From Tsukamurella paurometabola (GTDB taxonomy: Bacteria; Actinomycetota; Actinomycetes; Mycobacteriales; Mycobacteriaceae): a DNA stretch of 64,000 nt. Below the pieces are notes generated by a model. It was not told the DNA's origin. It ran no database searches and saw only the letters and a list, made by a program, of their open reading frames with translations. The position numbers and the translations under genes were made by a program. The stretch is taken from the NCBI RefSeq assembly GCF_900631615.1, contig NZ_LR131273.1:620001-684000 (forward strand). The letters run 5' to 3'. Of the stretch, positions 9,930 through 18,740 are shown in pieces (positions within the stretch are counted from its first letter, which is position 1; each line of letters starts with the position of its first letter).

Positions 9930-10544
9930 TCAGACGCCGAGGGCCGCGAGGGCCTTGTCGCGCAGCAGTGCGCGGAGCCGCGGCTGCGGCAGCGCCGGCA
10001 GGCTCGGAGCGGCGTTGATCAGGCCGAAGACGGCGTGCACCACGGCGCGGTTGTCCACCGGATCGCCGCCGAGCGCGGTGAGCGCATCGGTCCAGATCTC
10101 CACGTACTGCCGCTGCAGGCGCCGTACGCGGCGCGCCGATTCCGGCGCGAGCGACCACATGTCGCGGTACTGCACGCGGATCAGGTCCGGCTCCGACGCG
10201 GCGAAGTCCACGTGGAAGTCGACGAGATCGCGCAGCGCCTGCCGCGGGTCGCCGGCGCGCTCCTCCGCGACCCGGCGGCCACCGTCGTACAGGTACTCGG
10301 AGATCTCCACCAGGAGCGCGGCGAGCACGTCCTGTTTACCCGCGAAGTGGCGGTACATGGCGGGACCGGAGACGCCCGCGGCCGCGCCGATGTCCTCGAG
10401 GCGCACGCCGGCGAAACCGCGCTCGGCCATCAGCGCCGCCGCGGCGGCGAGTAGTTCGCGGCGGCGGGCCGCCTTGGCGCGCTCGCGCGCCGTCCCCGCC
10501 TCGGCCCCTGCCGCGCCGCTCCGGCGGGTCGTCGGTACCTCCAT
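9930..10544 (-). CDS. TetR-family transcriptional regulator
   Basis: A 204-residue regulator from the ATG at 10544; a GTG at 10577 would add 11 residues of unlikely composition. The N-terminal helix-turn-helix is clear (RRRELLAAAAALMAERGFAGVRLEDIGAAAGVSGPAMYRHFAGK). The ligand-binding C-terminal half is typical in length. By position it matches the TetR gene (Rv2506-type) beside the mycobacterial leucine cluster, so it probably controls that operon in response to an acyl-CoA; the ligand is inferred. It is on the same strand as the operon and divergent from the M-box unit. Confidence 0.85.
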   Translation of the reverse strand: MEVPTTRRSGAAGAEAGTARERAKAARRRELLAAAAALMAERGFAGVRLEDIGAAAGVSGPAMYRHFAGKQDVLAALLVEISEYLYDGGRRVAEERAGDPRQALRDLVDFHVDFAASEPDLIRVQYRDMWSLAPESARRVRRLQRQYVEIWTDALTALGGDPVDNRAVVHAVFGLINAAPSLPALPQPRLRALLRDKALAALGV

Positions 10545-10612
10545 GGCGGGCCACACTACTCGGCTTGCCCCGCTCACGACCCCGTGTCATGCTTGTTGCG
10601 CAAGGCGCCAAT

Positions 10613-10760
10613 CGTTCGCTGAGGCTCCTTCGCGGAAACAGGCCAGCGACCCCGAACGTCGAGAGACGCCCCGGGTCAGGACAGGCGCATCCGGCTTAAG
10701 GGTGCTCCCCGATTGGCTCCCGTTCACGGGTTCACGCCGCGAAGTGCTGAAGGTCTGACG
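10613..10760 (+). promoter_or_regulatory. M-box (ykoK leader) Mg2+ riboswitch
   Basis: The leader matches the M-box consensus segment by segment. GCTGAGGCTCC is at 10618-10628, GAACGTCGAGAGACGCC at 10653-10669, GGGTCAGGACAGG at 10673-10685, CCGGCTTAAGG at 10691-10701 and AGTGCTGAAGGTCTGACG at 10743-10760. The ends can pair weakly as P1 (CGTT near 10613 with GACG near 10757). M-boxes sense Mg2+ and repress downstream magnesium-uptake genes when Mg2+ is plentiful. The next genes are a leader ORF, an MgtC-family gene and an ABC transporter, which fits. GGAGGG (10762-10767) can pair with CCCTCC (10781-10786) just after the aptamer as a possible expression-platform stem. Confidence 0.93.
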
Positions 10761-10825
10761 TGGAGGGGCGCGCTTCGTCACCCTCCCTCCGGCGCGCGGA
10801 ACCGTCGACCCGTGGAGGTGATGCA

Positions 10826-10888
10826 ATGCCCGACGACAGTCGTAGTCGATCGCTCGGCGCTTCCCGCATCACCGTGGGAAGCCGCTGA
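10826..10888 (+). CDS. Short leader ORF between M-box and mgtC (20 codons)
   Basis: An ATG at 10826 sits 7 bp after GGAGG (10813-10817), a textbook ribosome binding site. It opens 20 sense codons, MPDDSRSRSLG followed by ASRITVGSR, ending in TGA at 10886-10888. It lies in the long (about 280 bp) leader between the riboswitch and mgtC. Two hairpins start 13 bp after its stop. A regulatory upstream ORF is inferred from the layout. A competing frame from the ATG at 10821 has only a 3-bp RBS spacing, so I rank it lower. Confidence 0.5.
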   Translation: MPDDSRSRSLGASRITVGSR

Positions 10889-10901
10889 GCGCACCATGAT
10901 C

Positions 10902-10940
10902 CGGGCCGGAGGCCCGCCCCGCCGACGGTGCGCCGTCGGC
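10902..10940 (+). promoter_or_regulatory. Tandem hairpins after the leader ORF, possible attenuator
   Basis: Two adjacent stems are visible: CGGGCC/GGCCCG with a 3-nt loop (10902-10916) and GCCGACGG/CCGTCGGC with a 4-nt loop (10921-10940). There is no T-tract, so intrinsic termination would be of the U-less actinobacterial kind, or these could be Rho or ribosome-pausing structures. They stand between the leader ORF and mgtC. Function is inferred from position. Confidence 0.45.
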
Positions 10941-11042
10941 CGCGCCGCGCTGCCTCCGTTCCACTGACACCTGCCACACCCTGCTCCGCCGCGCCCCTCG
11001 GGCAGCGGCGCGGTAGCGCGTGCCCGGACGAGGGGAATCACC

Positions 11043-11762
11043 ATGCACGCCACGAACATCGACCTGCTCGACATCCTGCTGCGCATCGCGGCCGGTGTCG
11101 GCTTCGGCACCCTGATCGGACTCGAGCGCCAGTACCGCGCCCGCATGGCCGGCCTGCGCACCAACGCACTGGTCTCGGTGGGCTCCGCGCTCTTCGTCGT
11201 CCTGTCCGCCTACGGTTTCGCCGGCGGCGATCCCACTCGCGTCGCGGCGCAGATCGTCTCCGGGATCGGCTTCCTCGGCGGCGGCGTGATCCTGCGCGAC
11301 GGCCTCACCGTCCGCGGCCTGAACACCGCCGCCACTCTGTGGTGCTCCGCCGCGGTCGGCGCCCTGTCCGGCTCGGGGATGTACGTCCCCGCCGCGATCG
11401 GCACCGCCGTGGTGATCGGGGTCAACACGGCACTGCGCTCGGTCGGGCACGCCGTCGACCGCGCACCCGACACCGGCAAGGAGGCGCCGAGCCGCTACGA
11501 GTTCGTCGCCGTGACGCGCGACGAGAACGAGGCGCACGTGCGGGTGATGCTCGTGCAGGCCCTGAGCCGCACCGTCTTCCACCTGCAGTCCATCAGCAGC
11601 GTGGACACCGAGGACGGCCGCGTCGAGGTACGGGCCACGCTCGCCGCCGACGGTCGCGACGACCGCGCCCTCGAGACCGCGATCAGCCAGCTCAGCATGG
11701 AGCCATCGGTCACGGCGGTGCGCTGGGACGCGCTGCCCGAGCGTGAGGAGGCGGACCTGTGA
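11043..11762 (+). CDS. mgtC: MgtC/SapB-family membrane protein
   Basis: A 239-residue inner-membrane protein with about five hydrophobic segments in the first 140 residues and a cytoplasmic ACT-like C-terminal domain. It carries the family hallmarks GFGTLIGLERQ, the LRTNALVSVGSALF segment, and IVSGIGFLGGGVILRDG with GLNTAATLWC. MgtC proteins promote growth at low Mg2+ and during infection by modulating ATP synthase or membrane potential rather than by transporting Mg2+. The ATG follows GAGGGG by 7 bp. It is the first full gene behind the M-box, and its stop overlaps the permease start (GTGA). Confidence 0.9.
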   Translation: MHATNIDLLDILLRIAAGVGFGTLIGLERQYRARMAGLRTNALVSVGSALFVVLSAYGFAGGDPTRVAAQIVSGIGFLGGGVILRDGLTVRGLNTAATLWCSAAVGALSGSGMYVPAAIGTAVVIGVNTALRSVGHAVDRAPDTGKEAPSRYEFVAVTRDENEAHVRVMLVQALSRTVFHLQSISSVDTEDGRVEVRATLAADGRDDRALETAISQLSMEPSVTAVRWDALPEREEADL

Positions 11763-13513
11763 GCTCCCTCTTCGCTCCCCTGCTCGGCCGCCGGCGGACC
11801 GAACGCGCAGGCCGCCGCTCGATCGCCGCCGACGTGCTGGTGCTCGCGGGCGCGGCTGCCCTGATCTGGCTGACGATCCGCGTGGGCCAGGGCATGGGCG
11901 CGCCGATCGACCTGGCGCACAGCAGCACCCGCGTCGACACCGACCCGTCGAACCTGCCCTACTACGCGCTGCGCTCCCTACTGCGCATGTTCCTCGCGCT
12001 CGCCGCGTCGATCGTCTTCACCTTCGGCTACGCGCTGCTCGCGGCGCGGTCGCGGCGGGCGCGCGCGGTGCTGCTACCACTGCTCGACGTGCTGCAGTCC
12101 GTGCCGATCCTCGGGTTCCTGTCGGTGACGGTGACCGTCTTCCTCGCGCTGTTCCCGGGGTCCGCACTGGGCCTCGAGTGCGCGGCCGTGTTCGCCATCT
12201 TCACCTCGCAGGCGTGGAACATGACCTTCGCCTTCTACCAGAGCCTCATCAGCCAGCCGCGCGAACTCGGCGAGGCCGCCCGCGACCTGGGACTCTCACG
12301 GTGGCAGCGGTTCTGGCGGCTCGACGTGCCCAGCGGCATGATCCCGCTGGTCTGGAACGCGATGATGAGCTTCGGCGGCGGTTGGTTCTTCCTCACCGCG
12401 TCGGAGGCCGTCTCGGTGGCGGGCGACGAGTACGCCCTACCCGGCATCGGCGCCTACGTCGCCACCGCCTCGGCCGACGGTGACCTCGCCCGCGTCGGGT
12501 GGGCGATCGCGGCGATGATCGTGGTCATCGTCGGGGTGAACCTCCTGTTCTGGAGCCCACTGACCGCCTGGGCCGAGCGGTTCCGGCTCGAGGACTCCGC
12601 GACCGGCCGCATCCCGCGCTCGGCCGTGCTGACGCTCCTGCGCCGCTCGCACGTCGCCGACGGGGTGCGCCGCGCCGCCGCGCCGGTGGTGACGCGACTG
12701 GACCGGGTCTTCGGCGCGCTCGGCCGCACCGGGCACGCCGCGCCGGCCGACCCGCGCCGCGCCCGCCTCGGCGACATCGCGTTCGGCACCGTCGTGCTGG
12801 CCGTCCTGGCGTACGGGCTGTGGCGGGCGCTGGAGGTGATCCTGCGCGACGCCGGCCCCGCCGAGGTCGGGCACGTGCTCCTGCTGGGCCTCGCCACGAT
12901 GGCGCGGGTCGCGGTGGTGATGGTGTTCGCCACCGTCGTGTGGGTGCCGATCGGCGTGATCGTCGGCCGCAGCCCGCGCCTGACCCGGGCCCTGCAGCCC
13001 GTCGTGCAGGTGTGCGCGAGCTTCCCCGCCAACTTCCTGTTCCCGCTGGTCACCGCGGTCCTCGTGGCGTGGAACATCCCGCTCGACCTGGGCGGCGTCG
13101 TCCTCATGGCGCTCGGCACGCAGTGGTACATCCTGTTCAACGTGATCGCCGCGGCCAGCGCCATCCCCGGCGACCTGCTGGAGGCGGCCGACGACATGCG
13201 GCTGCCCCGGCTGCTGAAATGGCGCTACGTCCTCCTGCCCGGCGTCTTCGCCGGGTACGTGACCGGCGGGATCACCGCCGCCGGCGGTGCCTGGAACGCG
13301 TCGATCGTCGCGGAGGTCGTCTCGTACGACGGGACGACGCACCACGCGTACGGGCTCGGCGACTACATCGCACAGGCCACAGCCGCCACCGGGCCCGAGC
13401 ACGGCCCGCACCTCCTCCTCGGGATCGTCGTGATGTGCCTGTTCGTCGTGGGCACCAACGCCGCCCTGTGGCGCCGCCTCTACCGCACGGCCGAACGCCG
13501 CTACTCGCTCTAG
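11759..13513 (+). CDS. ABC transporter permease with two fused BPD-type domains
   Basis: A 584-residue polytopic protein made of two binding-protein-dependent permease domains. Each half carries an EAA-like loop: the ELGEAARDLGLSRWQRFWRLDVPSGMIPL region near residues 165-200, and the DLLEAADDMRLPRLLKWRYVLLPGVF region near 475-505. It resembles the duplicated permease of nitrate/sulfonate-like systems. Translation starts at GTG 11759, overlapping the mgtC stop by 4 bp. No substrate-binding protein gene is present in the operon. Control by an M-box suggests a role in Mg2+ homeostasis, which is an inference. Confidence 0.85.
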   Translation: MSSLFAPLLGRRRTERAGRRSIAADVLVLAGAAALIWLTIRVGQGMGAPIDLAHSSTRVDTDPSNLPYYALRSLLRMFLALAASIVFTFGYALLAARSRRARAVLLPLLDVLQSVPILGFLSVTVTVFLALFPGSALGLECAAVFAIFTSQAWNMTFAFYQSLISQPRELGEAARDLGLSRWQRFWRLDVPSGMIPLVWNAMMSFGGGWFFLTASEAVSVAGDEYALPGIGAYVATASADGDLARVGWAIAAMIVVIVGVNLLFWSPLTAWAERFRLEDSATGRIPRSAVLTLLRRSHVADGVRRAAAPVVTRLDRVFGALGRTGHAAPADPRRARLGDIAFGTVVLAVLAYGLWRALEVILRDAGPAEVGHVLLLGLATMARVAVVMVFATVVWVPIGVIVGRSPRLTRALQPVVQVCASFPANFLFPLVTAVLVAWNIPLDLGGVVLMALGTQWYILFNVIAAASAIPGDLLEAADDMRLPRLLKWRYVLLPGVFAGYVTGGITAAGGAWNASIVAEVVSYDGTTHHAYGLGDYIAQATAATGPEHGPHLLLGIVVMCLFVVGTNAALWRRLYRTAERRYSL

Positions 13514-13545
13514 CCGGCCGACCCCTTATTACTAGGAGCAGTTCC

Positions 13546-14844
13546 ATGACCACCACGCTCGCCACCCCGCTGATCCGGCTGCAGGGGCTCACCAAGAGCT
13601 TCGAGGGCGCCCACGGCGATACCCTCACCGTGCTCGACGGCATCGACCTCACCGTCGAGCCGGGCGAGATCGTCGCCCTGCTCGGCCGCTCCGGATCGGG
13701 CAAGTCCACCCTGCTGCGCATCATGGCCGGCCTGATCCCCGCGACGTCCGGCACCGTCGAATCCGACGGTGCGCCGCTGTCCGGGCCCAACCCCGCCGCC
13801 GCGATGGTCTTCCAGTCCTTCGCCCTCATGCCCTGGCTGACCGTTCAGGACAACGTCGAGCTGGGCCTGACCGCCCGCGGCGTGCCGCGCGCCGAGCGCC
13901 GGACCCGCGCCCTCGAGGCGATCGACACCATCGGCCTCGACGGCTTCGAGTCGGCGTATCCGCGCGAGCTGTCGGGCGGTATGCGGCAACGGGTCGGCTT
14001 CGCCCGCGCGCTCGTGCTCGAACCCGACCTCCTGCTCATGGACGAGCCGTTCTCCGCCCTGGACGTGCTCACCGCCGAGAACCTGCGCGGCGAGCTGGTG
14101 GAGCTGTGGGGCCGCGAGGGCTTCCCGACCCGCAGCGTCTGCATCGTCACCCACAACATCGAGGAGGCGGTACTACTCGCCGACCGGGTCGTGGTGCTCG
14201 GCTCCAAGCCCGGCCGCGTCGTCCACGAGACCCGGATCGACCTGCCGCGCCCGCGCACGCGCACCGCGCCGGAGTTCGAGGCCATCGTCGACGAGCTGTA
14301 CGGCGCACTGACCGGCCGCGCGGCCGAGATCGAGCACGAGCCGGACCCCGTCGAGGCGACGCCCGTGAGCCGCCCGCTGCCGGACGCGACCGTGGACGGC
14401 ATCGCCGGCCTCCTGGAGCTGGTCGCGGCGCACGGCGAGCAGGCGGACCTGCCCGACCTCGCGGCGGACCTGAACTTCGAGCTCGACGACATCATGCCGC
14501 TCGTCGACGCGGCAGCGATGCTCGACTTCGTGGAGGTGGCCGGCAACGACATCGTCCTCACCGAGCGCGGCGCCACCTTCGTCGGCGTCCCGCTCACCGA
14601 GGCGAAAGAGGTGTTCGCCCGGCAGGCGGCCGCGCGTGCCCCACTGGTGCGGACCGTCCTCCGGGCCCTGCGCACGGCACCCGACGGTGCGCTGCGCAGC
14701 GGCTTCTTCCTGGATCTGCTGCGTCGCGGGTTCGGTCCCGACGATGCGGCGCGCCAGTTGCGGCTGGCCGTCGACTGGGGGCGGTACGGCGAGCTCTACG
14801 ACTACGACGCCGACGGTGGCCGGATCCGCCTGGACCAGCGATGA
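13546..14844 (+). CDS. ABC transporter ATPase with C-terminal AAA-associated domain
   Basis: A 432-residue protein. Residues 1-250 form a standard ABC ATPase with Walker A GRSGSGKST, Q-loop VFQSFALMPWL, signature ELSGGMRQRVGFARAL, Walker B DLLLMDEPFSALD and the H-loop VTHNIEEA. Residues 290-432 form an extra domain of the kind annotated as AAA-associated, which accompanies duplicated NitT/TauT-type permeases; winged-helix-like repeats are plausible. The ATG has GGAG 9 bp upstream and lies 32 bp after the permease gene. It completes a binding-protein-less transporter. The ligand is unknown; magnesium or a related metal is inferred only from the riboswitch. Confidence 0.87.
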   Translation: MTTTLATPLIRLQGLTKSFEGAHGDTLTVLDGIDLTVEPGEIVALLGRSGSGKSTLLRIMAGLIPATSGTVESDGAPLSGPNPAAAMVFQSFALMPWLTVQDNVELGLTARGVPRAERRTRALEAIDTIGLDGFESAYPRELSGGMRQRVGFARALVLEPDLLLMDEPFSALDVLTAENLRGELVELWGREGFPTRSVCIVTHNIEEAVLLADRVVVLGSKPGRVVHETRIDLPRPRTRTAPEFEAIVDELYGALTGRAAEIEHEPDPVEATPVSRPLPDATVDGIAGLLELVAAHGEQADLPDLAADLNFELDDIMPLVDAAAMLDFVEVAGNDIVLTERGATFVGVPLTEAKEVFARQAAARAPLVRTVLRALRTAPDGALRSGFFLDLLRRGFGPDDAARQLRLAVDWGRYGELYDYDADGGRIRLDQR

Positions 14845-15039
14845 TGCATCGTCATCTGAGAGTTTGTGATCTCATTGTGACCAATCGCACATTCCCCCGA
14901 ACCGCTCCCCTAGAGGTTGTCTCGTCGCAATCATTTCGTTATCGTCGGCGGGACGCGGATCACGAAGCGGTCACGATGAGGACATCGTCGGATCACCACG
15001 TGGTCCGAAGTGCGGTTTTACGGTTGGAGTAGGCGAGAT

Positions 15040-16047
15040 ATGACACGGAGTCGCGAGAGCCACGTGCGCTGGCAAGGCGGCACGCAGGTCCTCGATGATG
15101 AGTCGATCACCGCGATCATCCCCCTGGATGAGCTCGAGACCCGCCTCGAAGAGGCCTATTCCGAGAACTGGTCCGACACGCCGGACGACACCGCGCTGGT
15201 CTACCGCCCCTCCAGCTCCGAGGTCACGCAGGACCTCATGATCCCCGAGGTGCTGTTCACCGGGGACACGGAGCTGGACGCGCCCGAGCTCGACGAGCTC
15301 GAGGACACCGCGCTCCTCGGCGCGCCGGAGGCGGCCCCCGAACTCATCCCGACGCCCGTCCGCAAGGGCGGCAAGCACCGCGTCCCCACCGCGCCGCACG
15401 CCCTCAAGGGCCGCGCCGCGCTGCTCGCCCTCGCCGCGGGCGCCAGCGTCGCCGGTGCCGCCGTGGTCAACGCCACGGGCAGCGACACCCCGTCGACCTC
15501 GCAGCAGCCGATCACCCCGCCCGCGGGCCCCGAGGCGAACGCCGGCCGCCAGGCGCCCCTGCCCGCCGCGCAGGACTCCGAGCAGTTCGCCGCCGGTCTC
15601 GCCGGTGGCAAGGCCCGCAAGGACGCCGACGACAAGCGCATCATCGACTCGATGCGCCCGAAGGTGACCGCCCCCGTGAACGGCGCCACCCTCACCTCGA
15701 ACTTCGGCACCCGCTGGGGCGCCATGCACGGCGGCCTCGACCTGGCCGCCCCGCTCGGCACCCCGCTGTTCGCGGCCGCCGACGGCGTGGTCACCGACGC
15801 CGGCCCCGCCTCGGGCTTCGGCATCTGGATCAAGATCCGCCTCTCCGACGGCACCGTGCTGGTCTACGGCCACATGTACAACGTCAACGTCCGGGCCGGC
15901 CAGACCGTGAAGGCCGGTGACCTCATCAGCTGGGTCGGCAACAACGGCTACTCCACCGGCCCGCACCTGCACTTCGAGGTGCACAGCCCCGGCGGCGCCA
16001 AGATGGACCCGCAGGCCTGGCTCGCCGAGCGCGGCATCCGCGTCTAG
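15040..16047 (+). CDS. M23-family peptidoglycan peptidase, membrane-anchored
   Basis: A 335-residue protein with an acidic cytoplasmic N-terminus (1-105), one transmembrane segment (about 123-145), a linker, and a C-terminal LytM/M23 domain. The zinc site is intact: His230 in MHGGLDLAAP plus the HLHFEV motif (His309, His311). It should cut peptide bridges in the cell wall outside the membrane. The ATG at 15040 is chosen over an upstream GTG at 15010 because GGAGTAGGCGAG lies just before it. It converges with the helicase gene as Rv0950c does with uvrD1 in M. tuberculosis. The 195 bp upstream shows no riboswitch I can recognise. Confidence 0.88.
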   Translation: MTRSRESHVRWQGGTQVLDDESITAIIPLDELETRLEEAYSENWSDTPDDTALVYRPSSSEVTQDLMIPEVLFTGDTELDAPELDELEDTALLGAPEAAPELIPTPVRKGGKHRVPTAPHALKGRAALLALAAGASVAGAAVVNATGSDTPSTSQQPITPPAGPEANAGRQAPLPAAQDSEQFAAGLAGGKARKDADDKRIIDSMRPKVTAPVNGATLTSNFGTRWGAMHGGLDLAAPLGTPLFAAADGVVTDAGPASGFGIWIKIRLSDGTVLVYGHMYNVNVRAGQTVKAGDLISWVGNNGYSTGPHLHFEVHSPGGAKMDPQAWLAERGIRV

Positions 16048-16066
16048 GACCCCAGAAACGCTGACA

Positions 16067-16093
16067 AGGCGCCCCGGAGCACCCGGGGCGCCT
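16067..16093. terminator. Bidirectional rho-independent-type terminator
   Basis: A perfect 11-bp stem (AGGCGCCCCGG at 16067-16077 with its complement at 16083-16093) and 5-nt loop, followed by TTT on the plus strand. It sits between the convergent M23 peptidase and helicase genes. Confidence 0.85.
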
Positions 16094-16135
16094 TTCGCGT
16101 CGTCGGGGGGCTTCGCCCGGCCGGAGCGGCCGCCG

Positions 16136-18568
16136 CTACAGCTTCTCCATCGGCAGGCCGCCGAAGGTCATCAGGGTGACGGTGCCCGACGAGCCGAAGT
16201 CGAACGTCGCGCGCTCCATCGGCCCCGCGCCCGTCACGGCGGTGACGGTGCCCAGCCCGAACGAGTCGTGCGACACCCGGTCGCCCACGGCGAGCGTGAG
16301 CTTGTTCGCGCGCCGCGTCGGCTTGGGCGCACGCTTGGGCGTCCAGCCACCGTCGGAACCCGAGGACCGGCCCCGACCGCCGTACTGGCCGCCCCCGTTC
16401 TGCCCGCCCCAGGACTGGCGGTCCTGCCCGAACACACCCCGCGAGCCCCCGAACTGGCTGCGCTTGGGCTCGAGACGGCGCCAGTCGATGAGGTGCTGCG
16501 GGATCTCCGTGAGGAAGCGCGACTCGGGGTTCTGCATCGGATCGCCCCACGTGGAGCGGACCATCGCACGGGAGACGTACAGTCGCTCGCGGGCGCGGGT
16601 GATGCCCACGTAGGCGAGGCGGCGCTCCTCCGCGAGCTCGGACTCGTCGCCCAGCGCACGCATGTGCGGGAACTGCCCGTCCTCCCAGCCGGTCACGAAG
16701 ACCACCGGGAACTCGAGGCCCTTCGCGGTGTGCAGGGTCATCATGGTGACGACGCCGGCGTCGCTGTCCGGCACCTGATCGGCGTCCGCGACCAGTGAGA
16801 CCCGCTCCAGGAACGCCGCGAGCGATCCGGGCTCCGGCGCCCCCTCGTCGACGACGACATCGGTGAAGTCCTGCGCGGAGAACTCGCGAGCGACGCTGAT
16901 CAGCTCCTCGATGTTCTCGAGGCGCGCGCCGTCCTGCGGATCCGACGAGCCCTCCAGCTCGGCCCGGTAGCCCGTCTTCTCGACGACGGCCTCCAGCAGG
17001 TCGCCCAAGTCCTGATCCTCGTCCGCGGCGATGCGGCGCAGGTCCGCCATGAGGCCGGCGAACGAGGCGATCGCGTTGCGCGAGCGGGGATTCAGCATGG
17101 CGACGGTGCCGTCGACCGCGTCCTCGATGGCGCTGGCGAACGTGCCGCCACGGTTCTCGGCGTGCACCGTGAGGCAGGCCTGCGCCCGGTCGCCGATGCC
17201 GCGGCGCGGCGTGTTGACGATGCGCTGCAGGCTGACGGTGTCGTTCGGATTGTCGATGGCGCGCAGGTAGGCGACGAGGTCGCGCACCTCCTTGCGCTCG
17301 TAGAAGCGGACGCCGCCGACCACCTTGTAGGGCACGCCGTGCCGGATGAAGACCTCCTCCAGCACGCGCGCGGCGGTGTTGGTGCGGTAGAAGACCGCGA
17401 CGTCGCTGTACTTGACGCCCTTGTCGGCCAGCGCGTCGATCTCCGAGACCACGAAACTCGCCTCGTCGTGTTCGTTGTCGGCGACGTAGCCGGTGATGAG
17501 GTCACCGTCGCCCTGGTCGGTCCAGAGCTTCTTCTCGCGACGCCCGGCGTTGCGGGCGATGACCGCGTTGGCCGCGGAGAGGATGGTCTGGGTGGAGCGG
17601 TAGTTCTGCTCCAGCAGGATGGTCTCCGCGTTCGGGAAGTCGCGCTCGAACTCCTCGATGTTGCGGATCGTCGCGCCGCGGAAGGCGTAGATCGACTGGT
17701 CGGCGTCGCCCACCACGCACAGCTCGCTGGGCTCGACCCCGTCCGCGTCGGTCTCCAGGCCCACGAGCTCGCGGACCAGCACGTACTGCGCGTGGTTGGT
17801 GTCCTGGTACTCGTCGACCATCACGTGCCGGAAGCGGCGGCGGTAGTACTGCGCCACGTTGGGGTGCGACTGCAGCAGCGCCACCGTCTCCCCGATCAGG
17901 TCGTCGAAGTCGAAGGCGTTCGCGCCGCGCAGCCGGGACTGGTAGGTGCCGTACACCTCGGCGACGGTGGCCGCGAACGGCTCCCCCGTCTTCGCCGCGT
18001 CCGCCGACGCCTGCTCCGGGTCGATCAGCTCGTTCTTCAGGTTGCTGATGTGGGTGGCGAGCGCCCGCGGCGCGAACTTCTTCGCGTCCAGCCCCATCTC
18101 CTTGACGATCATGGTGAGCAGGCGGCGGGAATCGTCCGCGTCGTAGATGGAGAAGTTGGAGTTCATCCCCGGCAGCAGGCCGGCCTGGGCGCGGAGGATG
18201 CGCACGCAGGTGGAGTGGAACGTGGAGACCCACATGATCTTCGCGCGGTTGCCGACGAGACCGGTGACGCGCTCCCGCATCTCCGCGGCGGCCTTGTTGG
18301 TGAAGGTGATCGCGAGGATCTGCCCCGGATGCGTGTTGCGCGCCGCCAGCAGGTAGGCGATGCGGCGCGTGAGCACCGCCGTCTTGCCCGATCCCGCGCC
18401 CGCGACGATGAGCAGCGGCGAGCCCTCGTGCAGCACCGCCGCCCGCTGCTGCGGGTTGAGCCCGTCGAGCAGTTCCTGACCGCGTTCCTTCCGCTCCGCC
18501 TGCGCTTTCGTGCGGGAGAAGGGCTGACGCTGGCGGAGTCCGGACTGCTGCGGTGCTGGGTTACTCAT
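16136..18568 (-). CDS. uvrD1: ATP-dependent 3'-5' DNA helicase UvrD1/PcrA
   Basis: An 810-residue superfamily 1 helicase. The Q motif and Walker A (NPQQRAAV, then GAGSGKT at 57-63), Walker B VMVDEYQDTN, motif III VVGDADQSIYAFRGA, motif IV LEQNYRS, motif V MTLHTAKGLEFPVVFVTG and motif VI EERRLAYVGITRARE are all intact. The C-terminal tail ends in a Tudor-like fold (VGDRVSHDSFGLGTVTAV), as in mycobacterial UvrD1. It works in nucleotide excision and other DNA repair. Gene order with the M23 peptidase and chorismate mutase matches the Rv0948c-Rv0950c region. Confidence 0.95.
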   Translation of the reverse strand: MSNPAPQQSGLRQRQPFSRTKAQAERKERGQELLDGLNPQQRAAVLHEGSPLLIVAGAGSGKTAVLTRRIAYLLAARNTHPGQILAITFTNKAAAEMRERVTGLVGNRAKIMWVSTFHSTCVRILRAQAGLLPGMNSNFSIYDADDSRRLLTMIVKEMGLDAKKFAPRALATHISNLKNELIDPEQASADAAKTGEPFAATVAEVYGTYQSRLRGANAFDFDDLIGETVALLQSHPNVAQYYRRRFRHVMVDEYQDTNHAQYVLVRELVGLETDADGVEPSELCVVGDADQSIYAFRGATIRNIEEFERDFPNAETILLEQNYRSTQTILSAANAVIARNAGRREKKLWTDQGDGDLITGYVADNEHDEASFVVSEIDALADKGVKYSDVAVFYRTNTAARVLEEVFIRHGVPYKVVGGVRFYERKEVRDLVAYLRAIDNPNDTVSLQRIVNTPRRGIGDRAQACLTVHAENRGGTFASAIEDAVDGTVAMLNPRSRNAIASFAGLMADLRRIAADEDQDLGDLLEAVVEKTGYRAELEGSSDPQDGARLENIEELISVAREFSAQDFTDVVVDEGAPEPGSLAAFLERVSLVADADQVPDSDAGVVTMMTLHTAKGLEFPVVFVTGWEDGQFPHMRALGDESELAEERRLAYVGITRARERLYVSRAMVRSTWGDPMQNPESRFLTEIPQHLIDWRRLEPKRSQFGGSRGVFGQDRQSWGGQNGGGQYGGRGRSSGSDGGWTPKRAPKPTRRANKLTLAVGDRVSHDSFGLGTVTAVTGAGPMERATFDFGSSGTVTLMTFGGLPMEKL

Positions 18569-18678
18569 CTCCCGTCCAGCCTAGCCGGGGAGGCCGACAA
18601 GTTTCGCCCGCCGCGCGCGGGCCGCGGGACGATCGGGAACAGCCGCGGAAGCGCGTGGGCGCAGGTGGGTGCGAACAA

Positions 18679-18728
18679 TCGAAGCGTTCTGCGAGATTCC
18701 GGCGCAGGATCCTCGCAGAACGCTTCGA
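18679..18728. repeat. Dispersed dyad repeat, family B, copy 1
   Basis: A perfect 16-bp inverted repeat (TCGAAGCGTTCTGCGA at 18679-18694 and its complement at 18713-18728) with an 18-nt spacer, followed by AAGATG. A second copy with the same arms, the same spacer length and related spacer sequence is at 63864-63925. It lies between the helicase start and the end of the secreted-protein gene. Confidence 0.82.
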
Positions 18729-18740
18729 AAGATGTCGGCG

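Noticed and set aside
10821-10967. Alternative 48-codon leader ORF starting at ATG 10821
   Set aside because: RBS spacing is only 3 bp and the product has no plausible features. The ATG at 10826 is better placed.
14845-15039. Possible c-di-AMP riboswitch upstream of the M23 peptidase
   Set aside because: I looked for the ydaO-type conserved segments that often precede cell-wall hydrolase genes and did not find them in these 195 bp.
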